A DNA stretch of 64,000 nucleotides from Giardia muris (taxonomy: Eukaryota > Fornicata > Diplomonadida > Hexamitidae). Shown piece by piece: positions 37,201 through 48,200 of the stretch. The DNA is taken from the NCBI GenBank assembly GCA_006247105.1, contig CM016925.1, forward strand, positions 2,294,001-2,358,000, given 5' to 3'. The position numbers and the translations under genes are program-made. Each line of letters starts with the position of its first letter. The stretch's first letter is position 1. The notes beneath the pieces are model-generated. The model was not told the DNA's origin, ran no database searches, and saw only the letters and a list, made by a program, of their open reading frames with translations.

Positions 37201-37373
37201 TTATCCAGCAATACCTAACGGCAGTGGAGAACCGGAACGCGATGAATGCTGAGCAAGTTATTAAGAAGATGGCTAGAGATAAGTCGCGTATTTACGATTC
37301 CGAGTTCTCAGCCTGGGCGGCACCTCTCAAGATTATGGCCAGATCATTGGCGAGTGCGACCAGTTCACTGTAA
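34233..37373 (+). CDS. SEC31: COPII coat subunit SEC31
   Basis: The protein has 1046 residues from the ATG at 34233; the frame extends upstream into SPT16, but that part is antigenic noise in another frame. The first roughly 370 residues are a WD40 propeller (NHGYIAWSPVSM, LASGSEKGEVSFWD, ASLDGTVIIWDM, TATDNGTVYMWS). A GDEDFFD acidic patch, an ACE1-like helical solenoid (about 540-780), a long Pro/Thr/Met-rich linker (about 800-950) and a C-terminal helical segment follow, as in Sec31. It forms the outer cage of ER-to-Golgi vesicles and stimulates Sar1 GTPase. Its 3' end overlaps the convergent phosphatase gene by 9 nt. Confidence 0.9.
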   Translation: MRLFNDLNHGYIAWSPVSMQFALATTGDDMSDDFNADSYLHVYSVTNGFSSLVEDFCLSFSATFTCVAWTVDDVIVVGFDSGQVMMGGWNELQSGTYLSAHGSPVTVLSASTGLEANVLASGSEKGEVSFWDPNRRELLYAAKNKVGTTPHSGKVTSINWNTKVPRICCTASLDGTVIIWDMEKSGAVRDLRHTEGGVVAAIFSTEVATMVFTATDNGTVYMWSLRQSSKPLFQVKLELAPNEAIESLYMQREYDALLCVFTSTGACHFFSVGSTSLTFVAKQTLGSEVAISPFNPNFVLSTEQDEDQFLAKTVCSFYPSLLNVSNIPETVSFIPSPSILHPRPIYDNDCPDEVPDTYAFIPSALVEINTSNVIVKRLSGEVYQVGRLKDTNVGIDDIVRTLEQPTIAIQPMTRSIDIGKHSPIEIYEMLVTASPDDVKTWLLTNQLKSKVNQSCKTVTEAPTAPPPKPFADDDFGDEDFFDTIGDQPSPITQIEITPPKTIVGSGKAPEAMPLGKGADFSHYYELLYNRDPETVALEAAKAGDVGIAFYIAHRTANTSLAEEVANIFRNNTDSAFLRTVDALISDPRELLAAMPLEEWRTCFSIAYNYGSHDLVIEAARGLYLKAQASQDRTLAILFALIAGNRDDAFELVASTGLRPHEILKAARLAIQAQHRFTSKGSLQILNNLIDIIIMQGADELASRVRTELCLNSSAPTKAVARTLPVQNVPRPQTSTSSAPGEAARTRKSKGRPSMARPSQELGFAVPMQASNPPASVIPTMASPLPTPTPNMSIHPPIQPTSAMILPPTQPVLPSSPLSLQPPTMQPVVPQLQVPMTISAVQPSIPMHTNVLSPQPPSSGITTNKFFLPETASEPVEPTFTTSKPSITTCPPPMVTGETANEVICVTTTTAPQRTSQRPQPSQKLAEGSPHEVIQAINLFGSSLAQRMQVLVLQLQGVDPTSFAKYYRKLGECIISLAEANELLSGETIRVIQQYLTAVENRNAMNAEQVIKKMARDKSRIYDSEFSAWAAPLKIMARSLASATSSL
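37363..37369 (-). terminator. Poly(A) signal AGTGAAC at the HAD gene stop
   Basis: Read on the minus strand, CAGTGAACTGG holds the TGA stop inside an exact AGTRAAY match; it lies within the coding end of SEC31 on the other strand. Confidence 0.55.
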
Positions 37374-38393
37374 TACTCCATGCTTCTTCAGAAGGCTTGT
37401 GACCGCCTCTCCAATATCTGCGTACGTGTAAGTCGGAATACGCTCAGGATGAACCCTATGTTCATCTAGCATATCAGGCTTGGTTTGCCCAGTGAATACG
37501 AGGACGGAGTGCCAGCCCTTATCCTTCATCCCATTAGCGCCCGGGATATCTGAGAGGAGAGAGTCTCCAATCATGTACGTCGTCTCCGTATCAAGCTTAC
37601 GATGGGCTAATGTGAAGATCGTGGAGTACGGCTTTCCCATACGATGGATGACAAGGTCGTCACGATTAGTAAGACGTTTATAGGTCGCAACAAGGCCTTC
37701 AAGCGCCGTCCCTAACGTTAGACGTGGTATGACATAGTTTGCACCATAACTGATGTCAGTATTCCCGGCATAAATTTCTGGTCTACTATCTCTAGGCTTA
37801 CCTTCACGTAGGACAACACCATTTCGTAGAAGAGCATCCATTATGACCTGTATGTCTACATACCACGTATTACTATCACCAGCGAAGAGAATCTCGTCAA
37901 CCTCGCTAGGAAAGTCCGGACTAGCGGTTGGAATGGGTAAATCCTTGTCCTCAATCCCACTTTCTTCAAGCCAGACCTTATAATGTTTCTCGACGTCAAA
38001 TTCTCCTTGAATGTTCACGCCCTTCATCTTCATTGCAACTTGCATTGTATATACACAGCGTTGATGGCCTGCACGTTTGATGAGAGGAAGGGTTAGAACT
38101 GGTGCTCCAACGACAAGGATTGTCTTCCCACGAGCCTTCTCGACGAGATAATCAATCACAGTCGTCCCCGCATTGATGATTCGACTGGAGGGAATGGTAT
38201 ACCCAATCTGCCGCTCTAACTCCTGCTCAAATAGAGGTGGGTCTATACCACTATTAGAGACAATAATGAACGGGACGTTATGCTCATCAAGCATACGAAG
38301 AGCGTCAGCCGCCCCGGGGGCGGCGGTGGCTCCAAGACGTAAGACCCCATCGACATCGAGTGCGAACCCAAACGACATGGGACTTTTATTCAT
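37365..38393 (-). CDS. HAD-superfamily phosphatase (HDHD5/CECR5-like, subclass IIA)
   Basis: The protein has 342 residues from the ATG at 38393; an in-frame ATG at 38378 is a possible alternative start. HAD motif I is FALDVDGVL, with nucleophile and acid aspartates. Motif II is FIIVSNSG, and motif IV is YMIGDSLLSDIPGA, preceded by the GKPYSTIF lysine motif. The large cap between residues about 80 and 240 places it in subclass IIA, close to HDHD5/YKR070W and 4-nitrophenylphosphatase-like proteins. Substrates are unknown. The catalytic residues appear intact. Confidence 0.85.
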   Translation of the reverse strand: MNKSPMSFGFALDVDGVLRLGATAAPGAADALRMLDEHNVPFIIVSNSGIDPPLFEQELERQIGYTIPSSRIINAGTTVIDYLVEKARGKTILVVGAPVLTLPLIKRAGHQRCVYTMQVAMKMKGVNIQGEFDVEKHYKVWLEESGIEDKDLPIPTASPDFPSEVDEILFAGDSNTWYVDIQVIMDALLRNGVVLREGKPRDSRPEIYAGNTDISYGANYVIPRLTLGTALEGLVATYKRLTNRDDLVIHRMGKPYSTIFTLAHRKLDTETTYMIGDSLLSDIPGANGMKDKGWHSVLVFTGQTKPDMLDEHRVHPERIPTYTYADIGEAVTSLLKKHGVLQ

Positions 38394-38667
38394 ACGCTTA
38401 TGGTTGAATTCTTAATGAGCTAATCCGTATAATGATGTCTACATATAGGAAAGGATGGACTTAAGAAGCTTGAAGTAATGTACTGGGAGTAATGTTGAGA
38501 AGCCATTATTATAGAGCATTGAGTCATATGCATATAGGGGTTAGGATTCATCTCTAAAGAAAAGAGAGAAGAGAGGGGGGAGAGAGAACATATTGAGATG
38601 GAAAGGAGAGAATGATATGAATCTTCTCTTTATGCTTATCAGGTCCCGATGAAAAAATAGATCGAAT
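38394..38667. other. Spacer with polypurine tract
   Basis: The 274 nt lie between two divergent genes. A 33-nt uninterrupted purine run (38556-38588), preceded by TCTCT that can pair with AGAGA in it, is followed by further AG-rich sequence to about 38612. GATGAAAAAATAG near 38649 probably serves as initiator for the ankyrin gene. No ORF or RNA gene is seen. Confidence 0.5.
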
Positions 38668-41600
38668 ATGGATAACGAGGCCTGGTTTGCAGCCGCCGAA
38701 TCTGGCGACATGCGTTATATAACGAAGAACTATGTTAAGTGCTCGACCTCGACCGAGAAGAAGTTCCCATTCCAGACGGCCTTGATGAAGGCCGCGGCGA
38801 ACCGGCAGATTGGCGTCATCAAGCTCCTCCTCTCCTATGAGAGGCGCCTAACAACTGTTCATGGCTGGACGGCCCTGATGTCGGCCGCGGAGAAGAACTA
38901 TACTGATGTCATCGATATGCTTTTACCATATGAGGCTGGAATACGTACGACAAAGCCTTTGGGTGCCTACCGTATGGGGACCACCGCCCTCATCATCGCC
39001 GCCACTAACGCCTTCGACTCGGCCGTCTCCATGCTATATACTGGTGAGAAGGATGCAAGCAATTGGAACGAGTTTACTATGGCAGCTTACTTCCTTGATT
39101 ACTCACGTATCGACCAATCTCCGTACCATAAGAATGACGTCGATAACTACGGGCGCACACCCCTCATGTACGCCGTCATGCATACCCGAGAATCCGAATT
39201 GCGTCATAACCTCGGTCGTTGTATTAAGCGACTTGCCAGACACCAGGATGGTATGCAGGACTATTACGGTCGTACAGCCCTCATGTATGCAGTCCTCGCA
39301 GGTAACATTGATGCCATTCGTTACCTGTTAATAACGACATCTGCAGAAGTTGGGAAGCATATCACCCCGCTTGATCGTGAAGGAAAACAAGAAGCGGTTG
39401 GGAAGACAGCACTCATGCTTGCAGCTGAGAAAGGTTCTTATGAGATTTGTGATATTCTCTCACGTCACGAGATTGGCCTCACCACCTCCTCAGGTATTAC
39501 TGCCCTCATGCTTGCAGCACGTGAGGGTCATGAAGAGGTCTGTAAGCTATTAGCCCCGTATGAGAGTAAGTTCGCAGTCTTAGTCGGTTCCGATGCTTTC
39601 CCAAAAGGCTCTACCGCACTTTCACTTGCCATGAAGTATGGTCACACTAACCTTGTGACGATTCTCTCTAGTTTCGAGTCTTCTCCAGCCATTGATCCTC
39701 GTAATACGGAGCAATCAATTAACCCTTCATTGATCTACCCTTCCTTCTATACCAATCCGGACCCGAGTACGCTTTCGCCTGGAACCTTGTTATCCATGCC
39801 AACTACGGACTTTACACAACCTTTAACATCGATGACGGATCCGACCTCTCAGCCAACCTTCGGCTCCACTTCTGCGCTCCGTTCCAGCCTTAGGAGTAGT
39901 CTTCATATGCAGCCCTCCCCAACACGCGAGGGTGTACTAGAAGACGATATTCCTCGTCTATCTTCTGCCAGAGAGTCCTTGGTGAGTAGTCTTGCATCTG
40001 ATCCTCTCACCTTCAGTAATAAGGATCAGAAAAGATCCAGGCTAGGGTCTCAAGCGGCAACGACCTCATCATTGATCAATGAGCATAGAAGCGAGCTTGA
40101 CCCGTCTACAACTAACGTCGTGTCCACCATTCTTTCACCAGAGGCTTCATCGCATCTCGGCTTGCAACGGAGCGTGCCCTCTAATAGCGAAGCTCATTCA
40201 TCATCGATCAATACTGTATCCCCTTTCATTCCTCTTGCTCCCAATTCGGACCTCATAAAGGAGAATGGCTTATTACGACAGCGTATCACTGAGGTTCAGC
40301 AGGAACTTGAGCTTGTCCGACGGAATACTCATAGTCCTGAGTCCATCCAAAAGGAACTTGCTATGGCTAAAGAAATTATCATTGATGACGCTGAGACCAT
40401 TAAGGAGCTTCGAAGTGAGAATGCACGGCTTGTAGAACAGCTTTCAGGACTGACACAAACATCTCAAACGTCAGTCTCATCTCCTATCCAGAAGTCTCAA
40501 TCTCAACACGTTGATGAAAAGCTTACTATGGCCAATGAACTAATTGAACAGCTGCAGTCAACGCTGAAGGAGACTTATAGTACCACAATGAGGGCTGTGG
40601 GGGATTGCACCGACGAGGTTTCGGTGATGCTCAACTCACACCAAGCCGTTGTTGAATCTTTGCAGATGCAACTGAAACTACGTCTCGAAGCATGTGAGGA
40701 GAAGCTCACTAGGCTAACAAGTAGTCTTCCTCGTCGTCGCGTTGACAACACAACTGACTTGGCTCTTCAAGACTTATCAAGCACTAGCATGTTGGCTGCA
40801 AGAGATAAAGCCTTGAGGTCCAATGGGGCGAGTATAAGTGCAGATGGTAACGCAACTCAAACGAGTGATCAAGACTCTGTCAGCATCTCGGTCGCAGAGT
40901 CTCGTATTCTTCTTGATCGGCTCAGAGATTTCAAGCAGGAGAATGATGAGCTTAAGAGGCGGCTTTCTAGCGCCCTCACCAGCGTTGGAATTGAGATGGC
41001 TGGGGACAAGGGGATGGAGCGTGCCATGCAAACCCTCCCCGTCCCAAGCACCGAGGCGATCGAGCTTCTTGCAAGTGCTGATGCCATTCCGGCTAAGGCG
41101 GATGTTTTTATCTTGTCGAAGCTTGATGAAACCAACGACCGTCTGAGCTCCATAGAACGAATGCTTGCTATCTTCCGACAGCAAGCAACATCTGCACACA
41201 TTCCTGAGGGCTTGACGAAGACCCTTTCGGCACTTGAAGAGGAGATCGGAGTCTTGAAGTCAACATTACGAGGGGAAAGTAGCCTTCAAGATACGATGCG
41301 CAAGAGCATGTCCGTTAGTGGAGGTGCCGATGAAATATTGGAAGAGATCGACCGGCACTCACGTGAGACTCGTATCTTCGATGAGAAGTTTGCCCAGTTA
41401 AGAGAGCACGTACTGTCTTATAAGGAGCGGTTTCGTACTGAGAAGGCTCGCACAGCGGAGTTGGCTAACGAGGTAAGCCGATTACAGGTTGAATTGGAGT
41501 TAACTCAGGTACAACTGGCGAACGCCAGGGCAGATCAGCAAGCTTTGGCTCGAGCCCGTGACGAGACGATCGCACAGGCAGACGAGTTGCTCATTCGGAA

Positions 41601-42237
41601 GAATGACGAGATTCTGGAGCTACAAAAGGCTCTTCGGAACGCGGAGAATACGTCACATGAGAATTCACAGCTCTTCACGGCGAAGTCTCTCCTCGAAAAC
41701 AGGGTCGAGACGTTACAAGGGGAGGTTCGGACACTTAGTTCCGAGGTCGCCGCAAGAGACATGAGGCTTGAAGAGCAACAGGCTCGACTCAATCTTCTAG
41801 AGGCCTCGCTTCAAGCGGCATCGAACAACGCGCAGGAGAGCGACGAGCGCCGTGCTGAGCTGGAGCTGAGCCTCAACGCAGCCGATGCCAGGATTGAGGC
41901 TCTCCAAGGCGAGCTCAACACATTACAGGGAGCTATGGACAATATGCAACAGGCTTTAACCGGTGCTGAACGCGAGCTACGACTGGCAAAAGAACATGGA
42001 GATAATGAAGCCAATGCGCTTCGAGAACAACTCGCATCGACCATCCAAGCTCTCGATGCCCTCCAACAGAACACTCAGAAGTCGGTTGAGGAATTGCAAG
42101 CCGAGCTAGCGGTAGCACGAAAGCAGGCGGATGAAGCAGAACATCTCAAGGATATATCGCGACAGACGATAGCTGAGGCTCGTAAGCATTTAGCAATCGC
42201 AGATAGCCGCCTGCAATCGCTTGGGAATGAGCTGTAG
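38668..42237 (+). CDS. Ankyrin-repeat/coiled-coil protein (protein 21.1 type), paralog A
   Basis: The protein has 1189 residues. N-terminal ankyrin repeats occupy about residues 1-340 (AWFAAAESGD, then TALM-AA units with LLLSYE/LLPYEAG). A Ser/Thr/Pro-rich stretch follows at about 345-520. Coiled coil then runs from about 530 to 680 and again from about 880 to the end, rich in Glu, Leu, Arg and Ala. The opening residues resemble those of the two neighbouring ankyrin genes. It is probably a cytoskeletal scaffold, with partners unknown. The TAG stop is part of AGTGAAC, and the gene ends 5 nt from the convergent giant paralog. Confidence 0.88.
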   Translation: MDNEAWFAAAESGDMRYITKNYVKCSTSTEKKFPFQTALMKAAANRQIGVIKLLLSYERRLTTVHGWTALMSAAEKNYTDVIDMLLPYEAGIRTTKPLGAYRMGTTALIIAATNAFDSAVSMLYTGEKDASNWNEFTMAAYFLDYSRIDQSPYHKNDVDNYGRTPLMYAVMHTRESELRHNLGRCIKRLARHQDGMQDYYGRTALMYAVLAGNIDAIRYLLITTSAEVGKHITPLDREGKQEAVGKTALMLAAEKGSYEICDILSRHEIGLTTSSGITALMLAAREGHEEVCKLLAPYESKFAVLVGSDAFPKGSTALSLAMKYGHTNLVTILSSFESSPAIDPRNTEQSINPSLIYPSFYTNPDPSTLSPGTLLSMPTTDFTQPLTSMTDPTSQPTFGSTSALRSSLRSSLHMQPSPTREGVLEDDIPRLSSARESLVSSLASDPLTFSNKDQKRSRLGSQAATTSSLINEHRSELDPSTTNVVSTILSPEASSHLGLQRSVPSNSEAHSSSINTVSPFIPLAPNSDLIKENGLLRQRITEVQQELELVRRNTHSPESIQKELAMAKEIIIDDAETIKELRSENARLVEQLSGLTQTSQTSVSSPIQKSQSQHVDEKLTMANELIEQLQSTLKETYSTTMRAVGDCTDEVSVMLNSHQAVVESLQMQLKLRLEACEEKLTRLTSSLPRRRVDNTTDLALQDLSSTSMLAARDKALRSNGASISADGNATQTSDQDSVSISVAESRILLDRLRDFKQENDELKRRLSSALTSVGIEMAGDKGMERAMQTLPVPSTEAIELLASADAIPAKADVFILSKLDETNDRLSSIERMLAIFRQQATSAHIPEGLTKTLSALEEEIGVLKSTLRGESSLQDTMRKSMSVSGGADEILEEIDRHSRETRIFDEKFAQLREHVLSYKERFRTEKARTAELANEVSRLQVELELTQVQLANARADQQALARARDETIAQADELLIRKNDEILELQKALRNAENTSHENSQLFTAKSLLENRVETLQGEVRTLSSEVAARDMRLEEQQARLNLLEASLQAASNNAQESDERRAELELSLNAADARIEALQGELNTLQGAMDNMQQALTGAERELRLAKEHGDNEANALREQLASTIQALDALQQNTQKSVEELQAELAVARKQADEAEHLKDISRQTIAEARKHLAIADSRLQSLGNEL

Positions 42238-42242
42238 TGAAC
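42236..42242 (+). terminator. Poly(A) signal AGTGAAC overlapping TAG stop
   Basis: An exact AGTRAAY match contains the last two bases of the stop and abuts the TGA of the minus-strand paralog at 42243. Confidence 0.6.
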
Positions 42243-45200
42243 TCACATCTTAGGCTTGACGTTCTCGCTTGAGTGCGACGTATGGGAGAGCGCGGAGCTC
42301 GGCCTGGAGGCGGAATAGCCAGTACGCTTGTTGAAAAGCTCTGTCTTATATTGCATCCATGCCAAGTATTTCCGATCGTTCTGGATAAGCTCGTCCTTGA
42401 TGTAATCGATATACTCACTAAGACGCTCGTATTTTCTCTGCATTCGCAGGCAATTCTCCAAAAGTACCTTATTCGCCTCAAGGAAGTCTTGCATGGCACT
42501 ATTGTGTTGAATCTCCGGGTTCTTTTGTGCCATACGATACTTCTCGAAGAAGGCAACAGGGTCGTCATGATTCCGAATAAGATCTGCATATTGTGCAATG
42601 GTGGCTGCATACTTGTCTGCATAGCTACTAATCGTCGTATTCATCGTAGATAGATCTGTCTGCATCTTCCTTGCTTCGACAGTGTCACGTTTTGCCGTAG
42701 AGAGCTCCTCACGACAGGCACGAAGCTGTACTCGAGCTTGTTCAAAAGATGTTTTGGCCTCTGAAGCTTCTCGTTCGGAAACCGAGAGCTGCATGCTAAG
42801 AACAGAAACTTGCTTCTGAAGGTCAACGACTTGCATCTTGAGGTGTACGATATCCTTGTTCAGGCCTTTAATGATCCGCGTACATTGCTGCTTCTCTTCA
42901 AGGAGGAATTGATTCTTAGTTTCGAGCTTCTTGTTCTCTTCCTGTGACTGCTCCTGTTCCACGAGCACATGGGATAATTGGGTTCGTAGAGTATCCAGTT
43001 CCATCAAAGAGGTCACGTTATCCGGCTTCTGCGCAGAGGCAGCACGATATGCCGCCAACTCGGTCGTTAGCTGCTCATTAGAAGTCGTCAAACTATAGTA
43101 CTGATCAAGAAGCGCCTTGTGCTCTCGAGCTAGATCATCATAAGCGGCTTGTCGACTGGCATAACGTCGATCAGTGGCATCCTTCTCCGTCATTAGTCGA
43201 GTAGTACTCAACTTCTCTGTTCTAAGAGCCTCTTCTGCCTCAAGTCGTTGGTCCATCACCTCCGTCAAAGTCCCTTTCAATTGGTCATTGACCTTCAACA
43301 GTGCATCACGCTCAGCTGCAATCGTGTCCAACTGGGATTGGAGGAGTTCGAGCTTCGTTGTTGCAGCGTCGACCTGATACGAGGCGTCGTCAAGATTCGT
43401 CTGAAGGTCCATGGCCTCCTTTTCCAAGCGAGCCAGCTTCTCAAGTTGCTTTTGGATCTTCTCGGATGCCAGAGATAAGTCGGATTGTAGAGAGTTATTT
43501 GCCTCACGAAGGGTCGCAGAAACTCCCTCCTCGGCTTTCAATCGAGTCGCTCGCGCCGCAGCCTCCACGGCCGCCGCTCCGAGCTTCTCTTCGAGCTCCG
43601 CATTCGCCGTTAACAGAGATTCAACTTGTGCAACTCGTTCGTCGAGTGTCGTCTTAGTAACCTCAAGTTCCGCCGCTTGTTGTGCTAAGGTTTGAGCCAT
43701 CTGCTCGAGCTCAGCAGTCTTCTCAGAGAGTTCAGTACGATATTCGTTTGCCTTCTGCGTTGTTAGAACCGTCGTCCGAGAAAGGTGTTCGCCTTGTGAA
43801 ATCATTGTTTCAAGAGAGGCATTGGCCTGCTCTAACTCCTTGTGGAGGTGTGCACACTCTGCAGTGAGTTGTGCGTGGATCTTCTGACCCTCTCGAACCT
43901 TCTCCTGCATGTCCGCGATGTCCTTCTCGCGTTCTTGATACTTTCGCTTCTGTTGCTGTGTTGATAGCTTCTGAGACTTAAGGTCCGCCTGAGCGGCACT
44001 AAGCTGGAACGAGACTGTCTCGAGCTCCTTATCTTTGAGAGTAAGCGAGTGGTTGTACGAGTCGATATCAAGTAAAGCCTCGCTCAATTGTTGTCGGCAT
44101 TGTTCATACTCAGCTTCTAGCTCCTTCTCACGTCTCTCACGTCTCTCAATAGTCTGCTCAAACTCCTGAATTCGTGCCTTGAGGTCATCAACAAGCATTC
44201 GCTCAGTCTCCAAGGTGCGTGCTTGTTCTAATGCCTCGGTTGCTAACTCCGTCAACTTTTGTTGGTACCCCTGTGTCTTACTACATTGATGCTCGAAGTC
44301 CGTCCGCAGCTTATCCTCCGTTCGCAAATGCGCCGAAAGCTTGTCGGTTAGCTCATCAACCACCCGATCTTTGTCAAGCATTTGCCGTTGCAGGAGATGG
44401 ACGGAGTCGTCCAGAGTGCTGCATTTTTGCTGCAGGGTTGTATTTGTCAAGCGGAGTTCAGTCATCTGCTGTTCAAGCTCGTGCTTCTCCTGTCGAAGAA
44501 GCTCGTAACGATTTCTCCAGCTCTGAACCTTATTTTCCAGCTCCAAAGTCTTTGTTTCTTGTTCGGCAAGATTGGCCTGGGTCACGCTGAGGGCCTTATC
44601 GCTTGCAAGCCGATGCTGCTCAATCTCCGTCAAGGAGTGGGAGCCATCATTGAGCATGCGTTTTAAAACCTCACCTTCGTTCTCTAGGCTCCGAATTTGG
44701 GTGTGAAGCTTTGAATTTTGCTCGGCAGCCTTTTCCAGACGTTGTTCGAGGTCGGTAATGGTCGATTGCATGCTTTGCACCTTCTTCTTGTTAGTGTCGA
44801 TGGTGGAATCATAATCCTTGAGTGTACCTTGATAGTTAATAATCGTCCGCTGTAATGCGAGTTTCTCTTCCTCAAGCTCATCAGAAGAACGCTTCCTCGC
44901 CAATAAGTTCCGGGATAGCGTCTCTTTCTCCTCCTCAAGAGACTTGATGCGGCGCGTGCTGTATGCCACCTCTTTCTCAAGCGCATCCCTTGTCGCTTCC
45001 AATTCGGCTATCTGCCTCGTATTAGTCAAAGAGCTTGCGGCGAACGAGTTAACATCCTGTTGGAGCTTCTCTGCTCGACGGGTGACACTACCCAGATCTC
45101 TGCGAGCCGCTACTAGTTCAGACTCGGTCTCGGCAAGGCGTTTTGAGGTAAGCTCATAGTCCTCTTCGGCTTTTGCCAGATTGGCGGCCAGTTCATCCGC

Positions 45201-48200
45201 CTTCTTCGTCAAGGTCGCAGTTTGACAAGAAAGCGTGACAAACTCCACTTCTTTTGCCTGAAGAGCCCGTGTCTGCTCAGATAGCTGTCCAGAAAGCCGT
45301 TCCAACTCCGCTTCCTGTTCTAGAATCCGGGCTGAGGCCGAGTTCAGCTTGGTTACCAGCCCCACGACCTCTGCCTTGGCGTCTGATAATTGCCTCTGGA
45401 CTAGTTTCAATGACTTGGAGGTTGACTCTGATGCGCTACTGACATCTGCATTGAACTTTGTGGCAGACTCTACAGCCTTCTGAAGAGTGGTGATCTGAGC
45501 CTCTTGATCGGCTGCTCGCTTACTAAGCTCGAGAACCTTCTTGTCCGTCTCACTCTTCTCACGTAGAGCCGTCTGAAGGCCCTCAAACGTCTTCTCCGAC
45601 TCTCTTTGGAATACGTCCTTCTGCTCCTCCAACGCCTCTATCTGCTTCAAGGAGCTGGCGTATGAGCGCTCAAGTGTAGTGGTAGCTACCTGGGCGGCGG
45701 AAAGCTGGGCCGTTAGCTCTGCCACCCGCTGCTGGCGTTCTTCCATCTCCAAGTTCAACTGGGAAATATGCTTAGCCATCGATTCCATCCCTTTCTGATT
45801 AAGCTCGCGTTCCATTTGGAATCCGGAGATCTGCTCGCTCATCTTCTGGAGCGCGTCGTGCGAGGCAGTTCTTGTCATGGAGAGGGCATCAATATCGCCT
45901 TGCTGAATGCTGAGCGACTGCTGCATCCGATCGACATCAGCTTGGAGTGACAGGATCCGCCTGTTCGCAGCCTCAAGGTTCTGACGCAGCTCATCGGCTT
46001 CTCTAGCGAGGCCATCGGACTTTGAGCGCTCTGCGGTTAATTGGGTGGTTAACTCAAGCCGTTCTTTATGAAGCGCGTCAATTTTCGATTCGAGGTTATC
46101 TGTACGTTTAACGAGGCTATCTCGGGCCTCCGTGACGTCCCCCAGGAGTCGTGTGTTCTTGGAGGCCGTTGCTTCCGACGCTTCGAGGCGAAAACGTAGG
46201 TCTGTCAATTCGGAGTTAAGGGCATTCGTTTCTCGCTCGAGAGCCTGCAGATGCGTCTGAGATTGCGAGAGCTCTCGGGTCTGAGCGGCGGCTTGACGTT
46301 GGGACTCGAGGCGGGCAGACTCCGCGTCCTGATACATCTGTCTGAGACGTTCCAGCTCGCTGGATAGCTGTTCGTTCTCGCGACGAAGAGCCTCAAGACG
46401 TGATTCCGTTCTACGCTCACCCTCGGACGTGTGGGCCAGCTGGTCAGTGGCAGCCTTGACCTGCTGCTGCAACGTATTGGAGCGAGACAAAGCTTCGTCT
46501 AGCTCCTTACATACCTTTGCATACTTCTCGTTGAGTAGCTGATGCGCTTGTTGAAGAGGTTGGTGCTCAGCACGAAGAGCTGTGAGCTCAGCCTGAAGTG
46601 TTTTGTCGGATGTCTCGCTTTCACGGAGCCGTCTTTCCAGATTCATGTGCTTCGAGTCCAAAGTGCTATTCAGTGTTTCTAGCTCAGCCACACGGTTCCG
46701 TAATTGAGTGCACTGCTCGTCAAGTTGCATAGATGTACTCTTGACCGTTTCGCTCTGTTGGCTGAGCAGCTCGTACGCCTCCTTCAATGAGTTCCGCTCC
46801 GTGGTAACAGTTGTGAACTCCTCACGTAGCTGTTGAAGAGAATCCTCCAAACTCCGCCTGGTGGCCGCAAAATCTATGAGTTGCTGCTCCTTCGTAGAGA
46901 ACTGGGTCTGAAGAGATTGATAATCTTGCTGGAGAGTTGACAACTTGCTTTGAGTCGAGGCCTTATCACTGGCCAGAGAGTTTGTTTCAGTCGTTAGATC
47001 CTGAAGTCGTTCTTTAGTTCTAGTGAACTCCTCCTTGAGCCGTTCCTCGGCCTTCTCCATGCTCCTCACCTGCGCCTTGGTTGTAGTCAAAATGTTATGC
47101 GTTTCTTGAAGCTCTTCACGAAGGTGTGCACAGGTTTTGTCGGCTGTCGCTAGGCGAGACTCGAGAGCCGTACGCTCTGCCTCCAATTGTCCCTTCATGA
47201 TTTGGAGCATCGAATAATCCTTCCTTGCTATCTCTAGGTCTCCAATCAAACCCTGAATCTGTCTTTGAAGATCATGCCTTTCTGTAGTTCCCTTCTCGTG
47301 AGCATCCTCAAGGTCTCGTACCATGGCCTCTTTGCGGGATACGGTACGGCGCTCTTGTTCTAGCTGCTCGCAACGCTCTTGAAGCTGCTGTCGGCATTGC
47401 ACGAGCTCCGCCTTCTCTTGACGGAGACACTCCTCGAGATCTGCAATCTGCTGACGGCAAATGGCTTGGGTGCTCTCGAGTTCGCTGCGTGAGGCTTCTG
47501 TCGCCGTCACTTGGAGAGATGTGCTGGCGTACATCTGTCGGAACTCCTCCTTCTCGGCTGTTAATAACTCGTTAGCTCGTCGGAGATTAGATAGTTCTGA
47601 CTGCGTTTCTTCGTGAGTGGTACGAAGTAGAGCAAGGTCGGACTTCAAACCTCGCATTTGCTGTTCCAATTCGGTCTTCTCCTCCTCTGCAAGTCCGAGA
47701 AGGCGTTCATTTCCCTCAATTGTCGCCTCAAGCTTCGCTATTGCTGTTTCATGCACCTGATTTTGCAACGTTAAGGCCGAGATATCGTGAGTCTGTACGG
47801 CAATGACGCCCTCCTGCTCAGAAAGCTTCCTCTGTGTAGTAGCTAGGTCTCGTTCTAGTTGCTCGACAGAAACACTCTTTTCAGCCAAGCACTTGTGAAG
47901 ATCACTGACGGTCCTTTCAAGGAGGTCTCGGGATGTTGTAGTACGATCGGATGCCTTTTGAAGATCTAAAATTGTTGCCTGGCTATCCTTCTCTCTAAGT
48001 TCAAGCTCTGTCATCTGCTTCCGAAGCTTCTCCAGACTTACTGTGAGCGAGTCAATAGTCTCCTTGTTCATCGTGTCCTTGTATGTTAAACTCATCAGCT
48101 GTCGAGATAAATCGTCGCATTCGCTCTGAGCCTTGAGAAGGGCGGCCTCCTTTTCTGTGAGTCGTGCGGACAGCTCTCCACGCTGCCGCATCTCTTCATC

